From: Kosakonia sp. H02
Lineage (GTDB): Bacteria; Pseudomonadota; Gammaproteobacteria; Enterobacterales; Enterobacteriaceae
Direction of reading: 5' to 3'
Assembly (NCBI GenBank): GCA_030704225.1
Contig: CP131915.1
Span: forward strand, 496,001-560,000
DNA: 64,000 nt
Below are positions 34,816 through 44,715 of this stretch, piece by piece. The first letter of the stretch is position 1; each line of letters opens with the position of its first letter. The notes below the pieces were generated by a model. It was not told the DNA's origin. It saw only the letters and a program-made list of their open reading frames with translations, and searched no databases. The translations under genes and the position numbers were made by a program.

Positions 34816-37451
34816 TGTTTATCCTCACACGACTTGCCCTTTGCACAGCGGGCTTCGGGAAGCGCCGCATGTTGCTCAAGCCATGACTGCAAATTGTCGC
34901 CAAAACGTAAACTGCGCCACAAAGTGAACACGTTCTCCTGATGGGTATAGTTCAGATTAACGGTACTGCTTTTACCGTCCACAAAACTGGTGCCGGTAAT
35001 AGTGGCCTTCATCTTTAACAGGCCAAGGTTATCCAAATCAATCTTCGTCCACGAGCGGGAAATTTCCATATAACGTAGCCAGTTAATCGCCGCGCCTGCG
35101 GCCATATGATCTTTCACCACCGCATCCGCCGTATCTTTATCAATCCGCAGCGTCATCGCGCCGGGGTTATGGAGCCAGCCATCTTTGATGATCCACTGCG
35201 GGTTATCCAGCCACAGCGGCAGCGCGCCGTCAAACGGCCCGGAGAGGGCAAACTGCTTCGGGTTCACCGCGCTTATCACTTCACTGGCTTCAATATGCTT
35301 GAGACGCAGTAACGCCGGGGCGTGCTGCGGCAGGCGCAACTGCTGCATGGTGACCTGACCGCCCAGCACATCAATACTGACATCACTTAAGGTAAGCGGG
35401 TTCTCTTCACTCCACGGCCAGGCGCCTTGCAAATCTGCCGTGATGTTTTTCGCCGTCACCTGGTTAACCACCTCGCTGATGCGCAGCGATACCGGGCGTC
35501 GGGTTCCCAGTTGCCAGGTGGCGTCGCGGTAGCGAAATGGCAGCACGAAATCCACGCCGCGGATCTGGTTGTCCGGCGTCCAGACGCTGCCGCTTTTCAG
35601 TACGCCATGCCCGCCCGCTTCAAAGCCCTGATCCGCCGCCGCCGAGAAGGCAATCTGTGCATACAGCGAACCGTCAAGCAGATTCATTTTCCACTCCGGC
35701 GGGATCAGCGGCTGGAACACCGTTAACGACTGTTGCGGCCACCACGCCTGGCCACGCAGGCGCTCGCCATCCCAGCGGCCATTCACCCGTACCGGGCCAA
35801 TCGTATCGGCGCTAAGGGCGCCTTTAAACTGAAACATCGTTGGTTCTGTGCCGTCGACGCTAAAATTCAATGTCGAGGCGGGCAAGACGCTGCCGCCGCT
35901 AAAAGTGGTTTGCCCGGCATCGAGCGTCAACGCACCGGTAAATTGTGGATTGTTCTCATCGCGAACCCAGCGCACCGGCTTATCGAGCACCAGACGAGGC
36001 TGGCTCATTTGCATGGCACCGTACTGCAACTGATCAAAACCGGTCGACAGATCGGCCAGGGTGATCGTGTTATCGCGCCACTCGCCACGCCCGGCGACAT
36101 CCCAGCGCGCATGCATCGGTGTGAAATGACCATCGCCCCAGTAACGCCAGCGCCACAGGCCATCATCGGGCAGAAAATCTTGCGCCTGGCCATCAAGATG
36201 CAGAACAAAATCGCCCATCGCGTTTTCATGGGCACGCAAAATAGCCTGCAAACGCCCGTCGATTCCGCGTTGCGTCAATTTAACGCCCGCCAGTGGCCAG
36301 CGCACTTCATCAATATTCAGCGAGTCGATCACTCTTCCGCGCGAGCGCAACAGTGCTCCGGGGGTAAAGACCAGGTGCGGATCGTCGACGCTGCCGCTCA
36401 GTTGCGCCGGTAACACGGCATACAACACCAGATCGCCCCGCTTTGCTTCGCCGGTAAGCTGGAGTGGCATGGCGCTATTGGTCGTGCTGATGCGCCCCGG
36501 CCCAATGTTAAGTACCGCGTTGCCTTTGCCCGCATCGCCCTGCGTCAACACATTTAAACGCCCGCTGATCAGCGCGTTTTCCAGCCCGTCCTGCCAGTTT
36601 TCTACTTTCAAACCCACACGGCCGCTTAACGGGAAGCCCTGATAAGGCCAGTTCCAGCGCCCGTCGCTGATGGTTAACTGCTGCGCGGTTGCCTGCCAGG
36701 GGAGATCCAGCAGCGGATCGCCCCCGTCGCGCGACATCACAATTAACTGCCCTTCGTTGTCGCGCCAGTCGAGATCGACATCCACAACGCCTGGCTGCTG
36801 CGCCACGGTTAACGTGCTCTGCATATGTCCGTTAACCGGCACGTCGCCCGGCACGTTGGGCAAAGTAAATTCACCGCCGAGCGTGAGGGGTGGTTGGTCA
36901 TCAAACAGCCGCAGCGCCATGCGATTCACACTCAGTGCCTGGCCGCGCAACCGCGCGTTCAGCTCGACCCGTTCACCGCTGTAATTCAGCTCCTGAATTT
37001 CTGGCGTCAACGCCAGCGACAGCTTGCCTTCCCATGTTTTCCACGGCGAAACCGTTAAGCGATCGACGGTTACCCAGCTATAGGGTAGCAGCGCCTGCCA
37101 TTGCGCGAGGGTGCGCGGTGCGGTGGAGGATGCGTCTTTTTGCGAAAGGGTGTTGAAACAGGCGGTGTTAATATCCAGCGAATCAATATGAAGCTGCCAG
37201 CGGCTGGGGTGCGTCAGGGTGGCATTGTTAAGCTGCGCCAGTGGACAGTCGCCAACGAGGTAGCGCAGATCGGGAATATGCAGCGCATGGCGCGTGAAAC
37301 GCGGGCTGTCGCTCATCGCGATGCGCGTGCCCGCCGGTAACCAGATGCCAACCAGCGTTGGCACCCAGTGCGCAAGGGTCAGCAGCAGCGTAAGCGGCAG
37401 CAGAATGAGCAATAACAGCAGTGCGATGGCGGCTTTGTATTTACCCCTCAT
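34812..37451 (-). CDS. ydbH: YdbH, AsmA-like intermembrane lipid-transport protein
   Basis: 879 residues. One N-terminal membrane helix (about residues 7-30) anchors a large periplasmic repeating beta-groove domain of the TamB/YhdP/YdbH (AsmA-like) group, with the C-terminal DUF2125-like/YdbH region ending in a Cys-containing tail. These proteins bridge the envelope and move phospholipids to the outer membrane, redundantly with TamB and YhdP. First gene of the operon. Divergent from ldhA. Confidence 0.94.
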   Translation of the reverse strand: MRGKYKAAIALLLLLILLPLTLLLTLAHWVPTLVGIWLPAGTRIAMSDSPRFTRHALHIPDLRYLVGDCPLAQLNNATLTHPSRWQLHIDSLDINTACFNTLSQKDASSTAPRTLAQWQALLPYSWVTVDRLTVSPWKTWEGKLSLALTPEIQELNYSGERVELNARLRGQALSVNRMALRLFDDQPPLTLGGEFTLPNVPGDVPVNGHMQSTLTVAQQPGVVDVDLDWRDNEGQLIVMSRDGGDPLLDLPWQATAQQLTISDGRWNWPYQGFPLSGRVGLKVENWQDGLENALISGRLNVLTQGDAGKGNAVLNIGPGRISTTNSAMPLQLTGEAKRGDLVLYAVLPAQLSGSVDDPHLVFTPGALLRSRGRVIDSLNIDEVRWPLAGVKLTQRGIDGRLQAILRAHENAMGDFVLHLDGQAQDFLPDDGLWRWRYWGDGHFTPMHARWDVAGRGEWRDNTITLADLSTGFDQLQYGAMQMSQPRLVLDKPVRWVRDENNPQFTGALTLDAGQTTFSGGSVLPASTLNFSVDGTEPTMFQFKGALSADTIGPVRVNGRWDGERLRGQAWWPQQSLTVFQPLIPPEWKMNLLDGSLYAQIAFSAAADQGFEAGGHGVLKSGSVWTPDNQIRGVDFVLPFRYRDATWQLGTRRPVSLRISEVVNQVTAKNITADLQGAWPWSEENPLTLSDVSIDVLGGQVTMQQLRLPQHAPALLRLKHIEASEVISAVNPKQFALSGPFDGALPLWLDNPQWIIKDGWLHNPGAMTLRIDKDTADAVVKDHMAAGAAINWLRYMEISRSWTKIDLDNLGLLKMKATITGTSFVDGKSSTVNLNYTHQENVFTLWRSLRFGDNLQSWLEQHAALPEARCAKGKSCEDKQ

Positions 37452-37699
37452 GGGTAGCTAATATCCTGATTTTGCATGTGATTAAGCCGGAGCTGGCGGT
37501 TATTGTTGCATGTTTAGACGCCGCATTGAAGGCGTAGCCGTTTTAATCATAGCCTGACGGGTGCGTTTGCTGTAAGGCGAGTTCACATATACTGAAGGTG
37601 GAAGCATTCACCATGCTCATATTTATCAATAAGATTTGAACGTTTACATAATAATTTTAAAACGTGATAATGTGAGCAGAGATTATTGGAGAAAGTCTT

Positions 37700-38689
37700 A
37701 TGAAACTCGCGATATACAGCACAAAGCAATACGATAAAAAGTATTTGCAGCAGGTAAACGAGCATTACGGCTATGATCTTGAATTTTTCGACTTTCTGTT
37801 AACCGAGAGAACCGCGAAGACCGCCAACGGCTGTGAAGGTGTTTGTATCTTCGTAAACGACGACGGTAGCCGCCCGGTGCTGGAAGAACTGAAGAAGCTC
37901 GGTGTGAAGTTTATCGCTCTGCGCTGCGCCGGTTTTAATAACGTGGATCTGGATGCGGCAAAAGAGCTGGGGCTGCGCGTAGTGCGTGTTCCGGCCTATT
38001 CTCCTGAAGCGGTGGCGGAACATGCCATCGGCATGATGATGACGCTGAACCGTCGTATTCATCGCGCTTACCAGCGCACCCGCGATGCCAACTTCTCCCT
38101 TGAAGGGCTGACCGGCTTCACGATGTTCGGCAAAACCGCCGGTGTGATTGGCACCGGTAAAATCGGCATTGCCGCCCTGCGTATTTTGAAAGGGTTTGGT
38201 ATGCGTCTGCTGGCGTTCGATCCCTATCCGAGCGCGGCGGCACTGGAGCTGGGCGTCGAGTATGTCGATCTGGATACGCTCTTTTCACAGGCCGATGTTA
38301 TTTCCCTGCACTGCCCGCTGACGCCGGAAAACTTCCACCTCCTCAATCGCAGCGCGTTTGAAAAGATGAAAGATGGCGTGATGATAATCAACACCAGCCG
38401 GGGTGGCTTGATTGATTCCCAGGCCGCTATTGAAGCGCTGAAAACGCAGAAAATCGGCGCACTGGGGATGGATGTGTATGAAAACGAACGCGATCTGTTC
38501 TTTGAAGATAAATCTAACGATGTGATTCAGGATGATGTGTTCCGCCGTCTGTCGGCCTGCCATAACGTGCTGTTTACCGGCCATCAGGCATTCCTGACCG
38601 CCGAGGCGTTAACCAGCATTTCCGAAACCACGCTGGAAAACTTGCGTCAGCTGCGCGACGGCGAAACCTGCCCGAATGCGCTGGCCTGA
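37700..38689 (+). CDS. ldhA: LdhA, fermentative D-lactate dehydrogenase
   Basis: 329 residues. NAD-binding GxGxxG at 151-156 (GTGKIG), the arginine- and glutamate-bearing 2-hydroxyacid dehydrogenase signatures (INTSRGGLIDSQAAIEAL), and catalytic His295 in FTGHQAF. It reduces pyruvate to D-lactate with NADH under fermentative conditions. GGAG stands ten bases upstream of the ATG. The 248 bp before it are AT-rich and hold the divergent ydbH promoter as well. Confidence 0.97.
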   Translation: MKLAIYSTKQYDKKYLQQVNEHYGYDLEFFDFLLTERTAKTANGCEGVCIFVNDDGSRPVLEELKKLGVKFIALRCAGFNNVDLDAAKELGLRVVRVPAYSPEAVAEHAIGMMMTLNRRIHRAYQRTRDANFSLEGLTGFTMFGKTAGVIGTGKIGIAALRILKGFGMRLLAFDPYPSAAALELGVEYVDLDTLFSQADVISLHCPLTPENFHLLNRSAFEKMKDGVMIINTSRGGLIDSQAAIEALKTQKIGALGMDVYENERDLFFEDKSNDVIQDDVFRRLSACHNVLFTGHQAFLTAEALTSISETTLENLRQLRDGETCPNALA

Positions 38690-38695
38690 TACCCT

Positions 38696-38717
38696 GTTCC
38701 CCTGTGCGCAGGGGAAC
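38696..38717 (+). terminator. Terminator of ldhA
   Basis: Perfect 9-bp stem GTTCCCCTG/CAGGGGAAC with a TGCG loop seven bases after the ldhA stop; the T-run is short (GCTTTAAG). Confidence 0.65.
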
Positions 38718-38800
38718 GCTTTAAGATAAACCCCGATGACACGGCGATTTCACCGGGTACAATTCCCACCGTTTTAATGGAAAAGTCCTTAGAGGAAGAG

Positions 38801-39223
38801 ATGAAGAAGATTATCACTTTGGTTGCATTGAGCGTGGTTCTTGCCGGCTGCGTCAGTTCCCGCACCGTATTGCTCAAACCGGAACAACTGGAGAACCAGC
38901 GTTTTGTGTTGACCACGGTAAACGGCCAGGCCATCACGCCAGGCGAACAGGCACCCGAAATCCGCTTTGATAAAGATATGCGCGTCTCGGGCAAAATGTG
39001 TAACGGCTTTACCGGCCAGGGCAAGCTGTCTGACGGTGCATTAACCGTAAAACACCTGGCGATGACCATGATGATGTGTCCCGACCCGAAGCGTAACGAA
39101 CTGGATCACACCATTAATGCGATGCTCAGTGAAGGGGCGCAGGTTGACCTGACCGACAATCAACTGACGCTGGCGACAGCATCGCAAACACTGATTTATA
39201 CCCGCGCAGCGAACGCTCAGTAA
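38801..39223 (+). CDS. hslJ: HslJ, heat-shock-inducible META-domain lipoprotein
   Basis: 140 residues from the ATG at 38801 (GGAAGAG upstream); a longer frame from 38777 is unlikely. Lipobox VVLAG-C (Cys17), then a META domain with the RVSGKMCNGFTGQ and LAMTMMMCPDP motifs. In E. coli HslJ is heat induced and contributes to novobiocin resistance. Its last seven bases overlap the convergent ydbJ gene. Confidence 0.94.
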   Translation: MKKIITLVALSVVLAGCVSSRTVLLKPEQLENQRFVLTTVNGQAITPGEQAPEIRFDKDMRVSGKMCNGFTGQGKLSDGALTVKHLAMTMMMCPDPKRNELDHTINAMLSEGAQVDLTDNQLTLATASQTLIYTRAANAQ

Positions 39224-39483
39224 CTGCCGCAGCTTCCAGTGGCAAGCGACTGCTCACTGCACCGCTTGCCATTGGGTAAGGCGCACATCCCCACTATCGA
39301 ACCATCAAGCTGACGCGCGACCGACGCCGAACCACCAATCATGGCGCAATTTGCCTGCCCACCATTCGACATCGCGGCTTTTAACCCCGGCGCAACGTGC
39401 GCGGCGGTCGCCTGCTGAACGGGTTCATTACTGCATGCCGACAGCAATAACGCGGCACACCCTACCCAAAACGCTGAACGCAT
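39217..39483 (-). CDS. ydbJ: YdbJ, DUF333 lipoprotein
   Basis: 88 residues from the ATG at 39483; an 18-codon longer frame starts inside the upstream region. Lipobox LLLSA-C (Cys16), then a DUF333 domain with a regular cysteine pattern (NCAMIGGS, VGMCALPNGKRCSE, GSCGSY) that probably forms two disulfides in the periplasm. Function unknown. Position between hslJ and nifJ is as in E. coli. It shares seven bases tail-to-tail with hslJ. Confidence 0.88.
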   Translation of the reverse strand: MRSAFWVGCAALLLSACSNEPVQQATAAHVAPGLKAAMSNGGQANCAMIGGSASVARQLDGSIVGMCALPNGKRCSEQSLATGSCGSY

Positions 39484-39760
39484 CTCTCTTCCCCTCAAAA
39501 AAAGCGAAACCCAAGCATCATAGGCAGCACAGCGCAATACGTCGAGAGCCGAAAGTCATGTTTATGCGCCGGTGAAACATTTTTTTGCGATTTTTCTGGT
39601 GACGGGTAAACAAAATAAATCGCAATTCATTGATTAGCGTTATATCTCAGGACACAAAAGCGAAAATTGTCACGCAGGTCGTTTGCTAAGATTTAGGGAT
39701 AACTACTGGACTCGTCGTTATTTTACGTGTCCCTTCTTTTGAGCAATGTAAGGGTGTCCT

Positions 39761-42700
39761 ATGATCACGACTGACGGTAATGGCGCGGTCGCCTCGGTTG
39801 CGTACCGCACCAGTGAAGTTATCGCCATTTATCCGATTACCCCCAGTTCAACAATGGCGGAACAGGCGGATGCCTGGGCCGGAAATGGCCTGAAAAACGT
39901 CTGGGGCGATATTCCCCGCGTGGTGGAAATGCAGTCTGAAGCAGGCGCGATTGCCGCAGTGCACGGGGCGTTGCAGACCGGGGCGCTCTCTACATCCTTC
40001 ACCTCATCGCAGGGTTTACTGCTGATGATCCCGACGCTGTATAAACTGGCCGGTCAGTTGATGCCGTTTGTGCTGCATGTCGCCGCCCGTACCGTTGCCA
40101 CACATGCATTATCGATTTTTGGCGACCACTCCGATGTGATGGCCGTGCGCCAGACCGGGTGCGCCATGCTCTGCGCCGCAAGTGTGCAGGAAGCGCAGGA
40201 CTTTGCACTGATTTCGCACATTGCCACCCTCAAAAGCCATGTGCCATTTATTCATTTCTTTGATGGTTTTCGCACCTCTCACGAAATTAACAAGATCGTT
40301 CCGCTATCGGATGACACCCTTCGCGCCCTGCTCCCACAGCAGGAAATTGATGACCATCGCGCCCGGGCGTTAAACCCGGAACACCCTGTTATTCGCGGCA
40401 CATCAGCCAACCCGGATACTTATTTCCAGTCCCGGGAAGCCACCAACCCGTGGTACAACGCCGTTTACGACCATGTCGAAAAAGCGATGGATGATTTTGC
40501 CGCCGCCACTGGTCGACAATACAAGCCGTTTGAATACTACGGCCACCCCCAGGCAGATCGCGTCATTGTATTGATGGGTTCAGCCATCGGTACCTGCGAA
40601 GAAGTGGTCGATGAATTATTGACGCGCGGAGAAAAAGTCGGCGTGCTGAAAGTGCGTCTTTACCGCCCGTTTAGCGCCGCGCATCTGTTATCTGTGCTGC
40701 CGGAGAGTGCGCGTACTGTTGCGGTGCTCGATCGCACCAAAGAACCAGGCGCGCAGGCAGAACCGCTCTATCTCGATGTGATGACCGCCCTGGCGGAGGC
40801 CTTTAATAATGGTGAGCGCGAAACCCTACCGCGCGTGATTGGTGGCCGTTATGGTTTATCGTCTAAAGAGTTTGGTCCTGAATGTGTACTGGCCGTCTTC
40901 AACGAATTAAGCACTGCGAAGCCGAAACCGCGCTTCACTGTCGGCATTTATGATGACGTCACTCATCTGTCGCTGCCATTGCCGGAAAACACCCTGCCAT
41001 CCCATGCCAGGCTTGAAGCGCTGTTTTACGGCCTGGGCAGCGACGGCAGCGTTTCTGCGACGAAAAACAATATCAAGATTATCGGTAACTCCACGCCGTG
41101 GTACGCGCAGGGCTACTTTGTCTATGACTCGAAAAAGGCCGGTGGCCTGACGGTCTCGCATTTACGCGTTAGCGAAAGGCCGATCAACTCCGCTTACCTG
41201 GTATCAAAAGCAGATTTTGTCGGCTGCCACCAATTGCAGTTTATCGATAAGTACCCGATGGCCGAACGCCTGAAACCGGGCGGGATTTTCCTGCTTAATA
41301 CGCCCTACAGCCCCGATGAGGTCTGGGCGCGTTTGCCGCAGGAAGTACAGGCGGTGCTCAATCAGAAAAAAGCGCGCTTTTATGTGGTTAACGCAGCAAA
41401 AATTGCCCGGGAATGCGGCCTCGCGGCACGTATCAACACCGTTATGCAGATGGCGTTTTTCCATCTGACCGACATTTTGCCGGGCGACAGCGCGCTGATG
41501 GAATTACAAGGCGCGATTGCCAAAAGCTACAGCAGCAAAGGTCAGGAGCTGGTTGAGCGCAACTGGCAGGCATTAGCCATGGCGCGGGAATCATTATTTG
41601 AAGTGCCGTTAGAAGCCGTTAACGCTAATAGCGCCCATCGCCCGCCGGTGGTTTCCGACACCGCGCCAGATTTTGTTAAAACAGTCACCGCAGCCATGCT
41701 CGCCGGGCTTGGCGATGCGCTGCCAGTCTCTGCCCTGCCGCCGGACGGCACCTGGCCGGTGGGTACCACACGCTGGGAAAAACGCAATATTGCCGAAGCG
41801 ATCCCCATCTGGAAGGAAGAGCTTTGTACCCAGTGTAACCACTGCGTTGCCGCCTGCCCGCACTCGGCGATCCGCGCGAAAGTGGTCTCGCCAGACGCCA
41901 TGGAAAACGCGCCAGCCAGCCTGCATTCGCTGGATGTGAAATCCCGTGATATGCGCGGGCAAAAATATGTGCTTCAGGTCGCGCCGGAAGATTGCACCGG
42001 CTGTAACTTGTGCGTTGAAGTGTGCCCGGCAAAAGATCGGCAGAACCCGGATATCAAGGCCATCAACATGATGTCGCGCCTTGAGCATGTCGAAGAAGAG
42101 AAAGTGAATTATGACTTCTTCCTTAATCTCCCGGAGATCGACCGCAGCAAACTGGAACGTATCGACATCCGTACGTCGCAGCTGATCTCGCCCTTGTTTG
42201 AATATTCTGGTGCCTGTTCCGGCTGTGGTGAAACGCCGTATATCAAACTGCTGACGCAGTTGTATGGCGACCGGATGATGATTGCCAACGCTACCGGCTG
42301 TTCGTCAATTTATGGCGGTAACCTGCCCTCCACGCCTTACACCACCGATGCCAACGGTCGCGGCCCGGCGTGGGCGAACTCGCTGTTTGAAGATAACGCC
42401 GAGTTTGGTCTTGGCTTTCGCCTGAGCGTCGATCAACACCGCCTGCGCGTGATGCGCCTGGTGGATCAATTTGCCGATCGTATTCCGGCAGAACTGAATG
42501 CCGCGCTGCGTACTGATGCCACACCGGAAGCCCGCCGCGGACAGGTTGCTGAGTTGCGCAAACACCTGTCAAATGTCGACGGTGCGCAGCAGTTGCTGAC
42601 CGATGCCGATGCGCTGGTCGAGAAATCAATCTGGCTGATTGGCGGCGATGGTTGGGCCTACGACATTGGTTTTGGCGGGCTGGATCATGTGATGAGCCTG

Positions 42701-43285
42701 ACCGAGAACGTCAATATTCTGGTGCTCGATACCCAGTGCTATTCCAACACTGGCGGCCAGGCGTCGAAAGCCACTCCGCTTGGTGCAGTGACCAAGTTTG
42801 GTGAACATGGCAAACGCAAAGCGCGTAAAGACCTCGGCGTCAGCATGATGATGTACGGCCATGTTTATGTGGCGCAGATTTCACTCGGTGCGCAGTTAAA
42901 CCAGACGGTCAAAGCGATCCAGGAAGCGGAGGCTTATCCTGGCCCGTCGCTGATTATTGCCTACAGCCCTTGCGAGGAGCACGGTTACGATCTGGCGCTG
43001 AGCCACGACCAGATGCGCCAGCTCACCGCCACCGGTTTCTGGCCGCTCTATCGCTACGATCCGCGTCGTGAAGCGGAAGGTAAAATCCCGCTGGCGCTGG
43101 ATTCCCGCCCGCCCTCTGATGCACTGGCCGAAACATTGCTCAATGAGCAGCGCTTCCGTCGCCTGAATGCGCAGCAGCCGGACGTGGCTGAGCAGTTATG
43201 GAAGGATGCCGCTGCGGATCTGCAAAAACGCTATGACTTCCTGGCGCAACTGGCAGGCAAAGCCGAAAAAAGTGCAACAGAGTGA
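39761..43285 (+). CDS. nifJ: Pyruvate:flavodoxin/ferredoxin oxidoreductase (YdbK/NifJ)
   Basis: 1174 residues, identical in length to E. coli YdbK. Domain order: pyruvate-binding domain (YPITPSSTMAEQAD), the central domains, two 4Fe-4S ferredoxin motifs (CxxCxxC starting at Cys689 and Cys745), and the TPP domain with the third cluster cysteines (GACSGCGETPY) and GDGWAYDIGFGGLDHV. It oxidatively decarboxylates pyruvate to acetyl-CoA and reduces flavodoxin. In diazotrophic relatives another nifJ feeds nitrogenase; this copy is at the E. coli ydbK locus and outside any nif cluster. Confidence 0.97.
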   Translation: MITTDGNGAVASVAYRTSEVIAIYPITPSSTMAEQADAWAGNGLKNVWGDIPRVVEMQSEAGAIAAVHGALQTGALSTSFTSSQGLLLMIPTLYKLAGQLMPFVLHVAARTVATHALSIFGDHSDVMAVRQTGCAMLCAASVQEAQDFALISHIATLKSHVPFIHFFDGFRTSHEINKIVPLSDDTLRALLPQQEIDDHRARALNPEHPVIRGTSANPDTYFQSREATNPWYNAVYDHVEKAMDDFAAATGRQYKPFEYYGHPQADRVIVLMGSAIGTCEEVVDELLTRGEKVGVLKVRLYRPFSAAHLLSVLPESARTVAVLDRTKEPGAQAEPLYLDVMTALAEAFNNGERETLPRVIGGRYGLSSKEFGPECVLAVFNELSTAKPKPRFTVGIYDDVTHLSLPLPENTLPSHARLEALFYGLGSDGSVSATKNNIKIIGNSTPWYAQGYFVYDSKKAGGLTVSHLRVSERPINSAYLVSKADFVGCHQLQFIDKYPMAERLKPGGIFLLNTPYSPDEVWARLPQEVQAVLNQKKARFYVVNAAKIARECGLAARINTVMQMAFFHLTDILPGDSALMELQGAIAKSYSSKGQELVERNWQALAMARESLFEVPLEAVNANSAHRPPVVSDTAPDFVKTVTAAMLAGLGDALPVSALPPDGTWPVGTTRWEKRNIAEAIPIWKEELCTQCNHCVAACPHSAIRAKVVSPDAMENAPASLHSLDVKSRDMRGQKYVLQVAPEDCTGCNLCVEVCPAKDRQNPDIKAINMMSRLEHVEEEKVNYDFFLNLPEIDRSKLERIDIRTSQLISPLFEYSGACSGCGETPYIKLLTQLYGDRMMIANATGCSSIYGGNLPSTPYTTDANGRGPAWANSLFEDNAEFGLGFRLSVDQHRLRVMRLVDQFADRIPAELNAALRTDATPEARRGQVAELRKHLSNVDGAQQLLTDADALVEKSIWLIGGDGWAYDIGFGGLDHVMSLTENVNILVLDTQCYSNTGGQASKATPLGAVTKFGEHGKRKARKDLGVSMMMYGHVYVAQISLGAQLNQTVKAIQEAEAYPGPSLIIAYSPCEEHGYDLALSHDQMRQLTATGFWPLYRYDPRREAEGKIPLALDSRPPSDALAETLLNEQRFRRLNAQQPDVAEQLWKDAAADLQKRYDFLAQLAGKAEKSATE

Positions 43286-43290
43286 ATAAA

Positions 43291-43321
43291 CGCCACCGGT
43301 TTCTACGCCGGTGGCGTTTTT
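43291..43321 (+). terminator. Terminator of nifJ
   Basis: 9-bp stem CGCCACCGG/CCGGTGGCG with an 8-nt loop followed by TTTTT, directly after the stop codon. Confidence 0.88.
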
Positions 43322-43402
43322 AAGGCACGGATTTCGCATGACAACCTCCGCTGAGCTGACTAATAATCAAATGTCACATCGGGCGGCAAGGAGCGAAATA
43401 GC

Positions 43403-43615
43403 ATGCATCATCATTCCGTAAACTCTTCACGAATCGCATCCGTGGGTTATGACAACCGCAGTCGTACGCTCGAAATCTGTTTTCGCGACAAAAGCATCTA
43501 CCAGTATCACGGCGTTCCTGAACGTGTCTTCTCGGTATTTCTGACTGTCGTTTCGAAGGGCCGCTTTTATGATGGCGTGGTGAAAGGTAAATACCCGGAA
43601 AAGCGCGTAGTGTGA
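43403..43615 (+). CDS. KTSC-domain small protein
   Basis: 70 residues that consist of one KTSC domain: SSRIASVGYDNRSRTLEICF, the YQYHGVPERVF core and the K/R-G-R-Y/F-YD ending (SKGRFYDGVVKGKY). The family name refers to a lysyl-tRNA-synthetase C-terminal-like domain and its members are small cytoplasmic proteins of unknown role. AAGGAG stands ten bases before the ATG. It is an addition relative to E. coli K-12 between nifJ and ttcA. Confidence 0.85.
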   Translation: MHHHSVNSSRIASVGYDNRSRTLEICFRDKSIYQYHGVPERVFSVFLTVVSKGRFYDGVVKGKYPEKRVV

Positions 43616-43740
43616 TTGGCGGGTATTGAGATAAATACCTGCCTCCGGTGTAAATCATTGCTACAATCCAGCGCTAATAGCGTATGTCTGTCAGCGGAGT
43701 GCGTGCCGTTGGCGCTAAAAACCCGAGTTGAGCCTTTTTC

Positions 43741-44676
43741 ATGTCGCAAAATCAAGAAATTAGCAAAAAAGAACAGTACAACCTGAACAAATTACAAAAG
43801 CGTCTTCGCCGTAATGTGGGCGAAGCCATTGCCGACTTCAATATGATTGAAGAAGGCGATCGCATTATGGTGTGTCTGTCTGGTGGCAAAGATAGCTACA
43901 CGATGCTGGAAATTCTGCGCAATTTGCAGCAGAGCGCACCGGTTAACTTTTCGCTGGTAGCGGTGAATCTCGATCAGAAACAACCTGGTTTCCCGGAGCA
44001 TATTCTGCCGCAGTACCTGGAAAACCTTGGCGTCGAGTACAAAATCGTTGAAGAGAATACTTACGGCATCGTCAAAGAGAAGATCCCGGAAGGTAAAACC
44101 ACCTGCTCTCTTTGCTCTCGCCTGCGTCGCGGCATTCTGTATCGCACCGCAACGGAACTCGGTGCCACCAAAATCGCCCTTGGTCACCATCGCGATGACA
44201 TCCTGCAAACGCTGTTTCTGAATATGTTCTACGGCGGGAAAATGAAAGGTATGCCGCCGAAACTGATGAGTGATGACGGCAAACATATTGTCATTCGCCC
44301 GCTGGCTTACTGCCGCGAGAAAGATATCGAGCGTTTCTCTGAGGCGAAAGGTTTCCCGATTATTCCGTGTAACCTGTGCGGTTCGCAGCCGAATCTACAG
44401 CGTCAGGTGATTGCCGATATGCTGCGCGACTGGGATAAACGCTACCCTGGGCGTATCGAAACGATGTTCAGCGCGATGCAAAACGTAGTGCCTTCGCACC
44501 TGAGCGATATCAATTTGTTCGACTTTAAAGGCATCACCCACGGTTCTGAAGTGGTGGACGGCGGCGATCTGGCGTTTGATCGCGAAGCGATCCCATTGCA
44601 GCCTGCGGGCTGGCAGCCGGAAGACGATGACGCGCAGCTCGATGAACTGCGCCTGAATGTTATTGAAGTGAAATGA
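43741..44676 (+). CDS. ttcA: TtcA, tRNA 2-thiocytidine(32) synthetase
   Basis: 311 residues, as in E. coli. PP-loop SGGKDS (about residues 47-52) activates C32 with ATP, and the two CxxC pairs ([12 protein letters not shown] and IPCNLCGSQ) hold the 4Fe-4S cluster. It thiolates cytidine 32 of several tRNAs. In E. coli the Rac prophage integrates within ttcA; here the gene is uninterrupted. Followed by a terminator and convergent dbpA. Confidence 0.97.
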   Translation: MSQNQEISKKEQYNLNKLQKRLRRNVGEAIADFNMIEEGDRIMVCLSGGKDSYTMLEILRNLQQSAPVNFSLVAVNLDQKQPGFPEHILPQYLENLGVEYKIVEENTYGIVKEKIPEGKTTCSLCSRLRRGILYRTATELGATKIALGHHRDDILQTLFLNMFYGGKMKGMPPKLMSDDGKHIVIRPLAYCREKDIERFSEAKGFPIIPCNLCGSQPNLQRQVIADMLRDWDKRYPGRIETMFSAMQNVVPSHLSDINLFDFKGITHGSEVVDGGDLAFDREAIPLQPAGWQPEDDDAQLDELRLNVIEVK

Positions 44677-44683
44677 TAGTAAG

Positions 44684-44715
44684 CCTCTCTGGCGACCCGT
44701 CAGAGAGGCCTGTTT
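44684..44715 (+). terminator. Terminator between ttcA and dbpA
   Basis: Stem GCCTCTCTG/CAGAGAGGC around about 44685-44709 followed by CTGTTTT on the plus strand. Confidence 0.75.

Noticed and set aside
35733..36413. 226-residue plus-strand ORF inside ydbH
   Set aside because: Antisense shadow; no signal, no domain, no ribosome site.
41609..42088. Antisense ORFs inside nifJ as possible genes
   Set aside because: They mirror the conserved ferredoxin-domain coding region and lack translation signals.
43286..43740. micC sRNA beside nifJ, as in E. coli
   Set aside because: The sequence after nifJ holds only its terminator and the KTSC gene; no MicC-like sequence or ompN is present.
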